Shown: positions 26,247 through 36,586, counted from the first letter of the stretch. The stretch is DNA of 64,000 nt from Paenibacillus sp. Soil522 (GCF_001428245.1 NZ_LMRV01000034.1:1-64000); one strand, 5' to 3'. Notes: a model not told the origin generated them from the letters alone. Translations and numbers: made by a program.

Positions 26247-28880
26247 ATGAAAGCTAGTGAAATTCGTGCAAAATGGCTTGCTTTTTTTGAAAGCAAAGGC
26301 CATAAAATTGAACCGAGCGCATCGCTCGTACCGCATAACGATCCATCCTTGCTATGGATCAATGCAGGCATGGCGCCATTGAAAGCTTATTTTGACGGCC
26401 GCATCATTCCGGAGAACCCGCGTATTACGAACTCGCAAAAATGTATCCGTACAAATGATATCGAGAACGTAGGCAAAACCCGCCGTCACCATACGTTTTT
26501 TGAGATGCTGGGCAACTTCTCGATCGGTGATTATTTTAAAGAAGAAGCCATTACCTGGGCATGGGAGTTTCTAACCGAGCCGCAGTGGATCGGCTTTGAT
26601 CCGAATCGCTTGTCGGTAACGGTATATCCCGAGGATGAGGAAGCATTTGCGTTCTGGAATACGAAAATAGGAATTCCGGCTGAGCGCATCTATAAGCTGG
26701 ATGAGAACTTCTGGGATATCGGCGAGGGCCCTTGCGGACCTTGTACGGAAATTTTTTACGATCGCGGCGACAAGTACGGCGACCTGAATGATCCGGAATG
26801 CTGGCCTGGCGGTGAAAACGAGCGCTTCCTTGAAGTATGGAACGTCGTGTTCTCACAATTTAACCATAATAAGGATGGCAGCTATACGCCGCTTCCAATC
26901 AAAAACATCGATACAGGTGCAGGATTGGAGCGTTTTGCTTCGATTTTGCAGGATGTGGATTCAAACTTCGATACAGATTTGTTCCGTCCGATTATCGATC
27001 GTACTTGCGCGATTGCAAAGGTCAGCTACAAAGCTAACGAAGAGCATGACATTGCGCTCAAGGTCATCGCCGACCATATTCGTACCGTTGCGTTCGCGGT
27101 TGGCGACGGCGTAATGCCGTCGAACGAAGGCCGCGGCTACATTATTCGCCGATTGCTCCGCCGCGCTGTGCGTTACGGAAAGACACTCGGCATCGACCGT
27201 CCGTTCCTGCATGAACTGACATCTGTCGTTGGCGAGGTAATGGGCGTTTACTACCCGGAGGTTGTAGAGAAGCGCGAGTTTATCGAGCGTGTTATCCGTA
27301 CGGAGGAAGAACGCTTCCATGAGACGTTGTCAGACGGCCTAGCTATGCTGTCCGAGCTGGTGGCTGCGGCAGCGAAAGCAGGCAACAATGAAATTAACGG
27401 CGACGATGCATTCCGGTTGTATGACACTTACGGCTTCCCGTTCGATTTGACAGAGGATTATGCTTCGGAGAACGGAATGACGGTTGACCGCGCCGGCTTC
27501 GACGCGGCAATGGAAGCACAGCGCGACCGTGCGCGCGCAGCGCGCCAAGACACAGGCAGCATGAAGGTTCAAGGCGGTCCGCTTGGCGATTTTACGGTTA
27601 AAAGTGAGTTTATTGGCTATAATGATCTGGTAACTGAGTCTAAAATCATTGCAATCGTCCAAGACGATTTATTGGTTGATGCTGCAGTTGAAGGCAGCAA
27701 AGCAGTAGTTATTTTGGATCGCACGCCTTTCTACGCGGAAAGCGGCGGGCAGATCGGTGACAAAGGAACGATTACGGGCAAGGGTTTTACCCTTCAGGTC
27801 GAAGATGTGACGAAGGCGCCACACGGTCAAAGCGTTCATCATGCCGTCGTTACGGCAGGCACCGTGCGCACGGGCGAAGCGGCAGAAGCGACTGTTACAA
27901 GAGCAGTACGCGATGATGTTATCAAAAACCATACGGCAACGCATTTGCTTCACAAAGCGCTTAAAGAGGTGCTTGGCGACCATGTCAATCAAGCGGGATC
28001 TCTCGTTGAGGCTGAGCGTCTGCGTTTCGACTTCTCGCATTTTGGCAGCATTACTGCGGAAGAGCTGGTTGCCATCGAGCGCCGTGTGAACGAGCAAATT
28101 TGGCTGGGTACGGCCGTATCAATCGATACGAAGTCTTTGAACGAGGCGAAAGCGATGGGCGCTATGGCCTTGTTTGGCGAGAAGTATGGCGATGAGGTGC
28201 GCGTCGTTCAGGTTGGCAGCTACAGCTTAGAGCTATGCGGAGGCTGTCACGTAAGCAATACGTCGCAAATCGGACTTTTCAAGCTGCTCAGCGAGAGCGG
28301 TATCGGTTCGGGCGTACGGAGAATTGAAGCCGTTACGGGTAAGTTTGCCTATAACTTCTTGGAAGGCCAGCTTGATCTGCTTAAGCAATCGGCTTCCCTG
28401 CTGAAATCGAATACGAACGATGTGCCGAAACGAATCGAGGCTTTGTACGGTCAAATGAAGGAGCTCTCGCGCGACAATGAGTCATTGCAAGCGAAGCTAA
28501 GCCGCATCGAAGCGGGCTCGCTCGAGCAAAATGCGAAAACAGTTGACGGCATTTCGGTGCTCTGCGCAAAAGTAAATGCACCTTCCATGGACGCGCTGCG
28601 GGGTATTGTCGATGAGCTGAAGCTGAAGCTTGAGTCAAGTGTTATCGTGCTTGGAGCGATCGCAGATGACAAAGTTAATCTGGCTGCTGCGGTTTCGGCG
28701 GATCTTGTTAAAAGAGGCTTCCATGCAGGAAAAATCGTAAAAGAGGCTGCTGTGCACTGCGGCGGCAGCGGCGGAGGACGTCCAGATATGGCGCAAGCGG
28801 GCGGAAAAGATACTTCAAAGTTGGACGAAGCTTTGAAACTTGCGGAAGAACTAGTTCTTAATCAAACAAATGTGATATGA
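26247..28880 (+). CDS. alaS: Alanine--tRNA ligase
   Basis: The 877-residue class II synthetase has the catalytic core with [18 protein letters not shown] and INAGMAPLK, the editing domain with [11 protein letters not shown] (HxxxH) and CGGCHV zinc ligands, and a C-terminal C-Ala domain ending in a Gly-rich [15 protein letters not shown] motif. ATG 26247 gives [10 protein letters not shown], the expected N-terminus. It is regulated by the upstream T-box. Confidence 0.97.
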   Translation: MKASEIRAKWLAFFESKGHKIEPSASLVPHNDPSLLWINAGMAPLKAYFDGRIIPENPRITNSQKCIRTNDIENVGKTRRHHTFFEMLGNFSIGDYFKEEAITWAWEFLTEPQWIGFDPNRLSVTVYPEDEEAFAFWNTKIGIPAERIYKLDENFWDIGEGPCGPCTEIFYDRGDKYGDLNDPECWPGGENERFLEVWNVVFSQFNHNKDGSYTPLPIKNIDTGAGLERFASILQDVDSNFDTDLFRPIIDRTCAIAKVSYKANEEHDIALKVIADHIRTVAFAVGDGVMPSNEGRGYIIRRLLRRAVRYGKTLGIDRPFLHELTSVVGEVMGVYYPEVVEKREFIERVIRTEEERFHETLSDGLAMLSELVAAAAKAGNNEINGDDAFRLYDTYGFPFDLTEDYASENGMTVDRAGFDAAMEAQRDRARAARQDTGSMKVQGGPLGDFTVKSEFIGYNDLVTESKIIAIVQDDLLVDAAVEGSKAVVILDRTPFYAESGGQIGDKGTITGKGFTLQVEDVTKAPHGQSVHHAVVTAGTVRTGEAAEATVTRAVRDDVIKNHTATHLLHKALKEVLGDHVNQAGSLVEAERLRFDFSHFGSITAEELVAIERRVNEQIWLGTAVSIDTKSLNEAKAMGAMALFGEKYGDEVRVVQVGSYSLELCGGCHVSNTSQIGLFKLLSESGIGSGVRRIEAVTGKFAYNFLEGQLDLLKQSASLLKSNTNDVPKRIEALYGQMKELSRDNESLQAKLSRIEAGSLEQNAKTVDGISVLCAKVNAPSMDALRGIVDELKLKLESSVIVLGAIADDKVNLAAAVSADLVKRGFHAGKIVKEAAVHCGGSGGGRPDMAQAGGKDTSKLDEALKLAEELVLNQTNVI

Positions 28881-28930
28881 TATAAATGTATATCTCATTG
28901 AAAAGTGGTTTGGAAAGCGAGGTGCTGGCG

Positions 28931-29191
28931 ATGAGTTCCATGGACAAAACAATGAAGTTTAACGTGAAGGCGGAGGGGGTTGAATCTTCTCAAGACATTC
29001 TGCTAACCGTGCATGAAGCGCTGTTGGAGAAAGAGTACAATCCGATTAACCAGATCGTTGGGTATTTGCTGTCCGGAGATCCCGCGTATATTCCGCGGCA
29101 TAACAACGCCAGAAGTTTAATTCGCAAGAAAGAACGAGACGAATTAATTGAAGAGCTTGTCCGGTTTTATCTAAAACATAAGAAACAATAA
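28931..29191 (+). CDS. ireB: IreB-family regulatory phosphoprotein (UPF0297)
   Basis: The 86-residue protein matches the IreB/YrzL family: [49 protein letters not shown]. In Enterococcus, IreB is a substrate of the IreK Ser/Thr kinase and affects cephalosporin resistance. ATG 28931 is chosen because GCGAGGTG lies 6 nt upstream. It heads the conserved ireB-ruvX-DUF1292 run behind alaS. Confidence 0.92.
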   Translation: MSSMDKTMKFNVKAEGVESSQDILLTVHEALLEKEYNPINQIVGYLLSGDPAYIPRHNNARSLIRKKERDELIEELVRFYLKHKKQ

Positions 29192-29216
29192 CAAGCAGGC
29201 AGGAGCCGGACAAGTC

Positions 29217-29633
29217 ATGAGATTAATGGGATTGGATTACGGTGACCGCAATATTGGAGTTGCTGTCAGCGACGCCTTTCGCTGGACCGCACAAGGGACC
29301 GGAGTAATTGAACGCAGACGCGACGGAAGCGAATTTGACCGCATAGCTGAGCTGGTAAAGGAGCATGAGGTTAGTGAAATCGTTGTCGGTCTGCCGAAAA
29401 ATATGAACGGTTCCATCGGTCCTCGTGGGGAAATTTGCATGGAATTTGCAGAGCAGATTAAGCAGAAACTAAACATACCTGTTCACCTTTGGGATGAAAG
29501 GCTGACTACGGTAGCTGCCGAACGGACGCTGATTGAAGCGGACGTCAGCCGGAAGAAGCGAAAGCTCGTAATAGACAAAATGGCGGCAACGCTTATTTTG
29601 CAAAATTATCTCGATTCTAAAGCGAAAAGGTGA
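29217..29633 (+). CDS. ruvX: Putative pre-16S rRNA nuclease / Holliday junction resolvase (YqgF)
   Basis: The 138-residue RNase H-like protein begins MRLMGLDYGDRNIGVAVSD (catalytic Asp in GLDYG), with VVGLPKNMNGS and WDERLTT. YqgF family members mature 16S rRNA ends, and a resolvase role was the earlier proposal. The stop overlaps the upstream region of the next ribosome site, consistent with an operon. Confidence 0.93.
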   Translation: MRLMGLDYGDRNIGVAVSDAFRWTAQGTGVIERRRDGSEFDRIAELVKEHEVSEIVVGLPKNMNGSIGPRGEICMEFAEQIKQKLNIPVHLWDERLTTVAAERTLIEADVSRKKRKLVIDKMAATLILQNYLDSKAKR

Positions 29634-29641
29634 GGGTAAAT

Positions 29642-29938
29642 ATGACAAATGAAGACTTGGAATTCGAAGAGCCGGAAATTATTTATATTCCGGATGAAGA
29701 AGGCAACGAAGAGGAATTCGAAGTCATCATGAAATTTGAAGTTGATGGTTCCGATCAGAAATATATGATGGTTGTTCCGCTAAATGGCGAAAATGACGAG
29801 GAAGATGAAGTTTATGCTTTCCGTTATGAAGAAGAAGAAGATGATCTGAAGCTATACACGATTGAAGACGAAGAAGAATGGAACATGGTCGAGGAAACGT
29901 TTAATACTCTCCTTGGCGAGATGGAGGAAGAGAACTAA
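29642..29938 (+). CDS. DUF1292 protein (YrzB-like)
   Basis: This very acidic 98-residue protein starts at ATG 29642 after GAGGGT. The core EIIYIPDEEGNEEEFEVIMKF and EEEWNMVEETFNTLL place it in DUF1292. The function is unknown. It is strongly conserved behind ruvX in Bacilli. An upstream GTG at 29630 is in frame but overlaps the ribosome site. Its stop overlaps the next start (TAATG). Confidence 0.88.
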   Translation: MTNEDLEFEEPEIIYIPDEEGNEEEFEVIMKFEVDGSDQKYMMVVPLNGENDEEDEVYAFRYEEEEDDLKLYTIEDEEEWNMVEETFNTLLGEMEEEN

Positions 29939-30249
29939 TGTCGGGCACAGAGCATGAGGCGCCAAAGAAGCTGAACAGCTTAAGAAACGCTTTCGGCAAT
30001 GAGATTGAACTGGAAGCGGATGACGGCAGTGTAGAAGTATACGATATTAAGGCTGAATTTCAGCTGGGAGATCGTATTTATGCAGCCCTTCAATCTGATC
30101 CGATGCGCGGCGAGGAAGATGTAGAGCTATTCCGCGTGATTCAAGTCGATGGTGAACCGCAGCTGGAAAACATCGAGGACGATGAAGAATGGGAAGCGGC
30201 GTCTGAAGCTTATGACGATTTGCTGTTCACAACCGATGAACGTCCGTAA
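29938..30249 (+). CDS. Second DUF1292-like protein
   Basis: A 103-residue paralogue-like protein starts at ATG 29938, one base inside the stop of the first DUF1292 gene. The pattern NEIELEADDGSVEVYDIKAEFQLGDRIYAAL, then DVELFRVI, then DDEEWEAASEAYDDLL follows the same fold order as its neighbour, with a basic rather than acidic N-terminus. It is probably a diverged tandem duplicate. The function is unknown. Confidence 0.8.
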   Translation: MSGTEHEAPKKLNSLRNAFGNEIELEADDGSVEVYDIKAEFQLGDRIYAALQSDPMRGEEDVELFRVIQVDGEPQLENIEDDEEWEAASEAYDDLLFTTDERP

Positions 30250-30270
30250 GTAGCAGCAAACCTATAGGTA

Positions 30271-30309
30271 TGGAACGAGAGAGCGGCTTATAACCGCTCT
30301 TTTGTTCCA
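30271..30309 (+). terminator. Terminator after the DUF1292 pair
   Basis: AGAGCGG/CCGCTCT with a CTTATAA-type loop is enclosed by outer GGAAC/GTTCC arms, with TTTT after the inner stem. Confidence 0.75.
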
Positions 30310-30451
30310 TGTTAAAGGCTATTCGCACCGCAGAATCTAACTTACCGTTCACCGTGAGAAATAAGCTGAGCGCCAGAGCATGGCCTCAGCCGTTTTTGCC
30401 TGCGCAATTAGGCAGAGGACAGCTTACTGAGAGTAAAGAGGGGGTCTAAGA

Positions 30452-31567
30452 TTGGACAAGTCACCGCAGCAGCATGAGCATCGTGATCAGTTGACATCAT
30501 CCGGTCCGAAGCGAAGCCGGATAACGCTATGGGTAATTTTAATCTTGCTAGGCTTAACGATCGTAGGCGCGGGAAGCATAGCCTTCTACGTATGGAACAG
30601 CTTGCAGCCTACTGCTGCAGGCGATGTACAGAAGTTTGATATTCCTAAAGGAACTTCGGCGAATGAAGTTGCAGATTTACTTGAACAGCAGGGAATAATC
30701 AAGAACTCGTTTATTTTTAAGTATTATTTGAAGCTGAATGACCAAGGAGCCCGCTTTCAGGCGGGTGTATATGAGCTTAGCCCGGGAATGGACAATGATG
30801 CGATCATAGCAAAGCTGAACGCCGGAGAAACGGTAGCAGCTGAAACGATCCGCTTCACGATACCTGAAGGCTTTACCGTACTGCAGATGGCCGACAAGCT
30901 TGCGGCGGAGAAGCTGATCGATAAGAATAAGTTTATCGGACTGGTTGCCTCACAAAAAACGTGGGGCGATGCGGAGGCTGTGCGGTCAATCCCGGACAAC
31001 AAGGAGCTTCACCAGCGTCTTGAAGGATACCTCTTTCCGGAAACCTATGAATTGAAGAAGGGAAGCACGGAAGAGGACATTATTAAGCGGATGGTGTCGG
31101 AGCTTGACCGGAAGCTTGCCGATCTGCCAGAGGGCTGGCTGGATGTACTTGAAGAGAAAAAAATGACATTCCACGACCTTCTGACCATCGCATCGCTCGT
31201 TGAAAGGGAAGTCGTCGTCGACGAGGAAAGAGCGCTTGTAGCCGGCGTTATTTATAACCGCATTGAAGGCGGCATGAAGCTTCAAATTGACGCGACGGTT
31301 CAATATTCGCTTGATAAGCCGAAGGAACGGCTGTATGAAAAGGATTTGCTTATAGACAGTCCCTATAACACATATGAAGTGGAAGGCCTGCCGCCGGGGC
31401 CAATTGCAAGTCCGAGTCTCGAATCGATTAAAGCGGCATTGTATCCGGAGAAATCGGAATATTTCTTTTATGTGACGAAAAAAGACGGCAGTCAAGCTCA
31501 TTTGTTCGCGAAAACCTATAAAGAGCATTTGAGAAACATTGAGAAGAGTAACCAGTCGGCCGGGTAG
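30452..31567 (+). CDS. mltG: Endolytic murein transglycosylase MltG
   Basis: MltG cleaves nascent glycan strands at the membrane. The 371-residue protein has one membrane helix at about 24-48, a LysM-like/YceG N-terminal part, the EGYLFPETY motif (191-199), and the catalytic Glu at about 251 in ASLVERE. NTYEVEGLPPGPIASPS near the C-terminus is diagnostic. It starts at TTG 30452 after GAGGGGG. It is the yrrL position in the alaS-ruvX cluster. Confidence 0.94.
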   Translation: MDKSPQQHEHRDQLTSSGPKRSRITLWVILILLGLTIVGAGSIAFYVWNSLQPTAAGDVQKFDIPKGTSANEVADLLEQQGIIKNSFIFKYYLKLNDQGARFQAGVYELSPGMDNDAIIAKLNAGETVAAETIRFTIPEGFTVLQMADKLAAEKLIDKNKFIGLVASQKTWGDAEAVRSIPDNKELHQRLEGYLFPETYELKKGSTEEDIIKRMVSELDRKLADLPEGWLDVLEEKKMTFHDLLTIASLVEREVVVDEERALVAGVIYNRIEGGMKLQIDATVQYSLDKPKERLYEKDLLIDSPYNTYEVEGLPPGPIASPSLESIKAALYPEKSEYFFYVTKKDGSQAHLFAKTYKEHLRNIEKSNQSAG

Positions 31568-31622
31568 TTCGCTGCCTAGTCAGTCAGCAGGGTTGCTCGA
31601 AGCTTTTGAGGAGGATTAAGGC

Positions 31623-32555
31623 ATGGCGTACAAGCCGGAATTGTTAGCTACCGCCGCATCGTTAGAGGAGCTGGAGAGGCTCATTGCAGCAGGTGCGGAT
31701 GCTTTTGTCATCGGCGAAGCGCGTTATGGTATGCGGTTGGCAGGTGAGTTCAATAAGGAAATGATCGCACAGGCGGTAAAGATAGCAAAGCCAAAGGGCG
31801 TTCGGATTTATGCAGCTCTTAACAACCTGATGGACAATGAAACAGTAGATTCGTTAAATGATTACGTGCGTGCGCTTGCGGAAGCCGGCGTGGATGCATT
31901 TGTGTTTGGCGACCCTGCCGTTCTTATGGCTGCAAGAGCGCATGCGCCCGGTATGGCCTTGCATTGGAATGCGGAGATGACCTCAACCAACTACGTGACT
32001 GCTAACTATTGGGGGCGCAGAGGTGCTGCCAGATATGTGCTGGCACGGGAGCTGAACATGGATCAGGTTATCGAAACGACAGCAAACACGGAGCTCGAAT
32101 TAGAGGTTCAGGTGCATGGCATGACGAACATTTATCATTCCAAGCGTTCGTTGTTAGACAGCTACTTGGAGCATCAATCGGAGCCGGAGCGGCTGCCTCA
32201 GAAGGATAAGGATCGCGGTCTGTACGTGATGGAAGCGGAGCGGCAGGATGAGCGTTACCCGATCTTTGAAGATGCTAACGGGACTCATATTATGAGCTCG
32301 GATGACATTTGCATGGTTGAAAATCTGCATGAGCTGTTAGAGGCTGGAGTAGGCAGCTTGAAGATTGAAGGACTTATGAAATCAATCGAATACAACGAAA
32401 TCGCCGTAAGATCATACCGGCAGGCAATCGATGCCTATTTGGCAGATCCGGCTGGCTATACCTTTCAAGAAGAATGGCTGGAAGCCATTAAGCGGGTTCA
32501 GGATCCAAATCGCGAGCTGAGCTACGGGTTCTTCTACAAGGAGCAAGTGTATTAA
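31623..32555 (+). CDS. trhP1: Peptidase U32-family protein, TrhP1/YrrN-like (tRNA U34 hydroxylation)
   Basis: The 310-residue U32 protein resembles B. subtilis YrrN (TrhP1), which acts with YrrO in forming 5-hydroxyuridine at tRNA position 34. Motifs: ELLATAASLEELERLIAAGADAFVIGEARYGMRLAG at the N-terminus and DDICMVENLHELLEAGVGSLKIEGLMKS. It lacks the Cys cluster of the longer paralogue. In B. subtilis a methyltransferase gene (trmR) lies between mltG and this gene. Here the gap is only 55 bp. Despite the family name, protease activity is doubtful. Confidence 0.82.
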   Translation: MAYKPELLATAASLEELERLIAAGADAFVIGEARYGMRLAGEFNKEMIAQAVKIAKPKGVRIYAALNNLMDNETVDSLNDYVRALAEAGVDAFVFGDPAVLMAARAHAPGMALHWNAEMTSTNYVTANYWGRRGAARYVLARELNMDQVIETTANTELELEVQVHGMTNIYHSKRSLLDSYLEHQSEPERLPQKDKDRGLYVMEAERQDERYPIFEDANGTHIMSSDDICMVENLHELLEAGVGSLKIEGLMKSIEYNEIAVRSYRQAIDAYLADPAGYTFQEEWLEAIKRVQDPNRELSYGFFYKEQVY

Positions 32556-32560
32556 TAAGC

Positions 32561-32677
32561 AATGCTTACGAAGTGAGTTTTGCTTCGCAAAACTAAGTGA
32601 ATGCTTACGAAGTGAGTTTTGCTTCGCAAAAATAAGTGAATGCTTACGAAGTGAGTTTTGCTTCGCAAAACTTTAAG
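32561..32677 (+). repeat. Three tandem 39-bp hairpin repeats abutting the ribosome site
   Basis: Units start at 32561, 32600 and 32639 with AATGCTTACGAAGTGAGTTT, an exact 39-bp period. Each contains the hairpin AGTTTTGC-TTC-GCAAAACT (8-bp stem; the middle unit has one change). The last hairpin (32654-32672) ends two bases before the AAGGAGGTG ribosome site at 32675 of the second U32 gene. The units are related in sequence and placement to the pair at 4441-4516. Confidence 0.9.
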
Positions 32678-32690
32678 GAGGTGCACATAA

Positions 32691-33953
32691 ATGACCACAA
32701 CAGAGAAAACGACTCCGCGCTATCAAGGAAAACGGAATCGTCTGGATAAACCGGAGCTGCTCGCACCCGCAGGCAATTTAGAGAAGCTGAAATTTGCTGT
32801 CCATTACGGGGCTGACGCTGTTTATATCGGCGGACAGAAATACGGCTTGCGTTCCAATGCGGATAACTTCAGCTTCGAGGAGATGAAGGAAGGCGTAGAG
32901 TTTGCGAACCGCTACGGCGCAAAAGTGTTTGTTGCAACGAATATTTATGCGCATAATGAGGACGTCGAAGGTCTTGAGGAATATTTGCGGGCTTTGGAAG
33001 AAGCGGGTATTTCTGCGATTATTGCCGCTGATCCGGCTATCATTGAAACAGCGCAACGCGTGGCCCCCAAGCTGGAGGTTCATTTGAGTACGCAGCAATC
33101 GACCCTCAATTGGCAGGCTGTACAATTTTGGAAGGATGAAGGCTTGCCGCGTGTGGTGCTTGCCCGCGAAACGAGCTTTAAAGATATCGCTGAAATCAAG
33201 AAGCATGTCGACATTGAGATCGAAGCCTTCATCCATGGCGCAATGTGCTCATCGTTCTCCGGCAGGTGCGTGCTCTCGAACCATTTTACGGACCGGGACT
33301 CCAACCGCGGCGGCTGCTGTCAGTCTTGCCGCTGGAAGTATGATCTGTTTGTTGACGATATGCCTCTGTATCCCGAGGATGAAGATAAGTTTACGATGGG
33401 GTCAAAGGATTTGTGCATGATCGAATACTTGCCCGAACTCATAGAAGTTGGCGTGGACAGCTTCAAGATCGAAGGCAGAATGAAAAGCATTCATTATGTG
33501 GCGACGGTCGTTAACGTGTATCGGCAGGCGATCGATGCTTATTTTGCGGATCCGGAGCATTTTGAGCTGAAGCAGCAATGGGTGGAAGAGATCAATAAGG
33601 CTGCTAATCGTCCGCTAAATACCGGTTTTTTCCTCGATACCCCCGGAGCCGAGGATCATATTTATGAGCCGGAGGAAAAAGCAGCTCCTTATGACTTTGC
33701 CGGAGTTGTGCTTGCTTACGATGCGAAAACGGGATATGCGACTGTGCAGCAGCGGAATCATTTTAAGCTGGGGCAAGAAATCGAATTTGTTGGTCCAGAG
33801 GGAACATTCTTCAAGCAGACGGTAACGGAAATGACCGATGCCGATGGCGAGTCGCTTGATGCAGCGCGCCATCCGCTGCAGCATATCCGAATCCGCACGC
33901 TGAAGCCCGTTAAGCCGATGGATATGATGAGGAAGAAGATAGGAAAAAAGTAA
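32691..33953 (+). CDS. trhP2: Peptidase U32-family protein, TrhP2/YrrO-like (tRNA U34 hydroxylation)
   Basis: This 420-residue partner of the previous gene has the U32 signature FKIEGRMKSIHYVATVVNVYRQAID and the Cys cluster GAMCSSFSGRC...GGCCQSCRW, likely metal or Fe-S ligands. A C-terminal beta domain (FAGVVLAYDAKTGYATVQQRNHF onward) matches YrrO/RlhA-type proteins. It starts at ATG 32691 behind AAGGAGGTG, directly after a triple hairpin repeat. The role in tRNA wobble uridine hydroxylation is by homology. Confidence 0.88.
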   Translation: MTTTEKTTPRYQGKRNRLDKPELLAPAGNLEKLKFAVHYGADAVYIGGQKYGLRSNADNFSFEEMKEGVEFANRYGAKVFVATNIYAHNEDVEGLEEYLRALEEAGISAIIAADPAIIETAQRVAPKLEVHLSTQQSTLNWQAVQFWKDEGLPRVVLARETSFKDIAEIKKHVDIEIEAFIHGAMCSSFSGRCVLSNHFTDRDSNRGGCCQSCRWKYDLFVDDMPLYPEDEDKFTMGSKDLCMIEYLPELIEVGVDSFKIEGRMKSIHYVATVVNVYRQAIDAYFADPEHFELKQQWVEEINKAANRPLNTGFFLDTPGAEDHIYEPEEKAAPYDFAGVVLAYDAKTGYATVQQRNHFKLGQEIEFVGPEGTFFKQTVTEMTDADGESLDAARHPLQHIRIRTLKPVKPMDMMRKKIGKK

Positions 33954-33974
33954 AAAAAAGAAATAGTATGACCG

Positions 33975-34011
33975 GAGACTTATTTTTCTTAAAAAATAAG
34001 TCTCTTTTTTT
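33975..34011 (+). terminator. Terminator after trhP2
   Basis: GAGACTTATTTTT pairs with AAAAATAAGTCTC and runs into seven T. Confidence 0.85.
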
Positions 34012-34023
34012 GCATTTTATTAT

Positions 34024-34050
34024 TAAGAATTGACAAGGTTCTGTCGATAT
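34024..34050 (+). promoter_or_regulatory. Probable sigma-D (motility) promoter of the chemoreceptor gene
   Basis: TAAG (34024-34027), a 15-bp spacer and GTCGATAT (34043-34050) match the sigma-D consensus TAAA-N15-GCCGATAT at 10 of 12 positions. It is 95 bp upstream of the chosen start of a chemoreceptor, the kind of gene sigma-D controls. Confidence 0.65.
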
Positions 34051-34144
34051 AAATTAATATAATGTAAATACATATTTCGGCAAGATTCGCTAGCAACATA
34101 AGAACTATTTTGGACTCACAATATTGAAGGCGGTGTCTTTCCTA

Positions 34145-36364
34145 ATGAAAAATCAAGAAGAACAAAAAGTGAAGAAGTCTAAGCAGAAAAAACACGAAGC
34201 TGAGCAAGGAGGTTCAAACGACGCAAAGTCCGGTACAGCTGTGAAAGCGCAATCAGGAATGAAGGCTGTTTCTGAGGCGGCGAAGAAGGCGGCTTCGGCC
34301 TCTATGAAGGGAACGAAGCTGTCCAATCCGATCAAATCGGTTGGCATGAAATTGTTTTTTATTATTTTTTGCAGCATTATTGCTTGCGTTTTGACTGTAG
34401 GTCTATTGGCATATTCAAAGACGAAGTCGATTGTAGAGAGCAAGGTTTCGCATGCCAGCTTTGAAACGATCAAGCAAGTTGCGAATAACCTGGACGTTAT
34501 CTACAAGACGTATGAGGATTTGACTCTGCAAATATTAATCGATAAAGACTTTCATGAGATTGTGCGTAAAATGCTAAGCAGCAGCGACGATTACACTAAA
34601 TTCGAAGCATCGCGTAGTTTAAGCGACAAAATGCAAAATTATACTATGGGCAACAATACGATTGTCTCGATGATGCTCTTGCCGGTAAATCCGAAGCTGG
34701 ATGTTGTTACCTCTGGATCGGCATCAAGCAGCAGCGCGGAAAGACTGATGAAAACCGCCTGGTTCATGGAAACCGTTGAAAAAGAAGGGAAAACGAATTG
34801 GATTCCTCCGCAGCCGGAAGGATTGTCCAATCCATCCAGCGTTTCTACAATAGGACTAAGCCGTCTTATTAAGGACACGATGTCCAATGAACTATCCTAT
34901 GTGCTGCTGCTGGAAGTTGAGGCAGATTCCATTGCGGAACGTTACCACGATGTCATCCTTGGCGAAGGCAGCCAGATTTCGATTGTGGACGCGAGTGGCG
35001 ATTACATAACGAATGCTGACCCGGGTATGACTGGCAAAGCATCCGGCATTAGTCTTCCAAAAGAAGGGGACAATTCGCTCGAGGGCTCCTTAAAGGTGAA
35101 AACGATTAATGGAGAAGCCGTGCTTGCCGCTTACAAAACATTTGCACTAACGGACTGGAAGCTGGTCGGAACAGTACCGGTAAATGAGCTGGTTAAAGAT
35201 GCTAAGGCCATTAAAAGTTTGACCTGGTTGACCGTCTTTGCAGCTGCGCTAATCGCGATTGCAATCGGTATTCTCGTTATTATGTTCATTGCGCAGCCGC
35301 TAGTGAAAATACGCAACCTGATGACTGAAGGCGCCAGCGGCAATTTGACCATCCGTTCCGTCATGAATAAGCGCCAGGATGAAATCGGCGAGCTTAGCGA
35401 AAGCTTTAACCTCATGATGACGCAAATTACGGGACTAGCTGTTCAGACGACAAGGTCTGCCGAGGAAGTGCTTATGACGGCAACTGAGCTAAGCGATGCA
35501 TCAAGGAAAACGGCTATGTCCGCAAAGGAAATCGCCGTCGCGACAGAAGAGATCGCAAGCGGAGCAACGAGCTTGGCGGTTGAAGCTGAGAGAGGCACGG
35601 ATTTGACCGGCAACATCGATGTTCAAATGAAAAAAGTAATTGATGCTAACGAGCAGATGGTGCTCTCCGCTCAAGAGGTCGAGAAAGCCAGCCAGCAGGG
35701 AACGACCTATATGGGCGTGCTCATACAGAAGACCGGCATGACGGAAGAAATGACGCGCTCGATGGTTGAGAAGGTAGATGCGCTGAAGGAAAGCACAGGC
35801 TCCATCGTTAAAATTTTGGATGTGCTCAACAACTTAACGAAGCAGACGAATATTTTGTCATTGAACGCTACGATCGAGGCAGCTCGCGCAGGTGCGGCTG
35901 GTAAAGGATTCATGGTCGTGGCGGACGAAATTCGCAAGCTTGCGGATCAATCCCGTCAATCTATCGATGTGGTTGGACAAATTACTGAGAAAATTAGAGG
36001 CGAGATTGACGAGACGGTTCATGTATTATCGGACGCATACCCTTTGTTCCAAGAGCAAATCGGCTCGGTAAAAGAAGCCAATCAAATTTTCTTAACAGTT
36101 TCCGGTCAAATGGGACAGCTTGCGCAAAAGCTGGATCTCGTCACGGATTCCATCGGTCAGCTGGATGAATCGCAGTCCGTTCTGGCGGATGCGATGACTA
36201 ACGTAAGCGCGGTAGCTGAGGAGTCGTCGGCTACTTCCGAGGAAGTCGCATCGCTTAGCTCTGAGCAGCTTAGCATCAGCGACGGCATGGTTCGCCTTTC
36301 CGAGAAGCTGGACACGGTATCCCGCGAGCTGAAAAATTCGCTATCGCGGTTTAAGATCGAATAG
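34145..36364 (+). CDS. Methyl-accepting chemotaxis protein
   Basis: The 739-residue receptor has a charged cytoplasmic N-terminal tail of about 68 residues, membrane helix 1 (69-90), an extracellular dCache-like sensor (to about 360, with [17 protein letters not shown]), helix 2, a HAMP domain ([17 protein letters not shown]) and a signalling domain whose hairpin tip reads [25 protein letters not shown] 34145 follows AAGGCGGTG by 9 nt; TTG 34124 overlaps that site. The Lys/Ala-rich N-terminal tail is unusual for a receptor. The ligand is unknown. A sigma-D-type promoter lies upstream. Confidence 0.92.
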   Translation: MKNQEEQKVKKSKQKKHEAEQGGSNDAKSGTAVKAQSGMKAVSEAAKKAASASMKGTKLSNPIKSVGMKLFFIIFCSIIACVLTVGLLAYSKTKSIVESKVSHASFETIKQVANNLDVIYKTYEDLTLQILIDKDFHEIVRKMLSSSDDYTKFEASRSLSDKMQNYTMGNNTIVSMMLLPVNPKLDVVTSGSASSSSAERLMKTAWFMETVEKEGKTNWIPPQPEGLSNPSSVSTIGLSRLIKDTMSNELSYVLLLEVEADSIAERYHDVILGEGSQISIVDASGDYITNADPGMTGKASGISLPKEGDNSLEGSLKVKTINGEAVLAAYKTFALTDWKLVGTVPVNELVKDAKAIKSLTWLTVFAAALIAIAIGILVIMFIAQPLVKIRNLMTEGASGNLTIRSVMNKRQDEIGELSESFNLMMTQITGLAVQTTRSAEEVLMTATELSDASRKTAMSAKEIAVATEEIASGATSLAVEAERGTDLTGNIDVQMKKVIDANEQMVLSAQEVEKASQQGTTYMGVLIQKTGMTEEMTRSMVEKVDALKESTGSIVKILDVLNNLTKQTNILSLNATIEAARAGAAGKGFMVVADEIRKLADQSRQSIDVVGQITEKIRGEIDETVHVLSDAYPLFQEQIGSVKEANQIFLTVSGQMGQLAQKLDLVTDSIGQLDESQSVLADAMTNVSAVAEESSATSEEVASLSSEQLSISDGMVRLSEKLDTVSRELKNSLSRFKIE

Positions 36365-36586
36365 CAGCGGCGGCATTATGAATAAGCTATTATAAGTTCA
36401 AAATTTTCGGGTAATTATTGGGATATAGAAAGAGCTGTTCAGGCATTTATTGCTGAAGGCTCTTTTTTTTGCGTAAAAGATGGTTGATGTTTGAAGGGAA
36501 GCGGATGAAGGAAATAATAGGCTATATCGAATGAAGCGCATAGAGCTTCAAGCAGCGACAAAAAAGGAGCTCCGTCATTATGGTGA

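Noticed and set aside
32561..32677. Short CRISPR array
   Set aside because: The units are contiguous with a 39-bp period and have no unique spacers; no cas genes nearby. It is a tandem hairpin repeat.
31623..33953. Annotating the U32 pair as collagenase-like proteases
   Set aside because: Position and motifs fit TrhP1/TrhP2 tRNA hydroxylation proteins; there is no export signal.
34030..34060. Sigma-A promoter TTGACA...TATAAT before the chemoreceptor
   Set aside because: The spacer would be about 21-22 bp, too long; the sigma-D match at 34024-34050 explains the region better.
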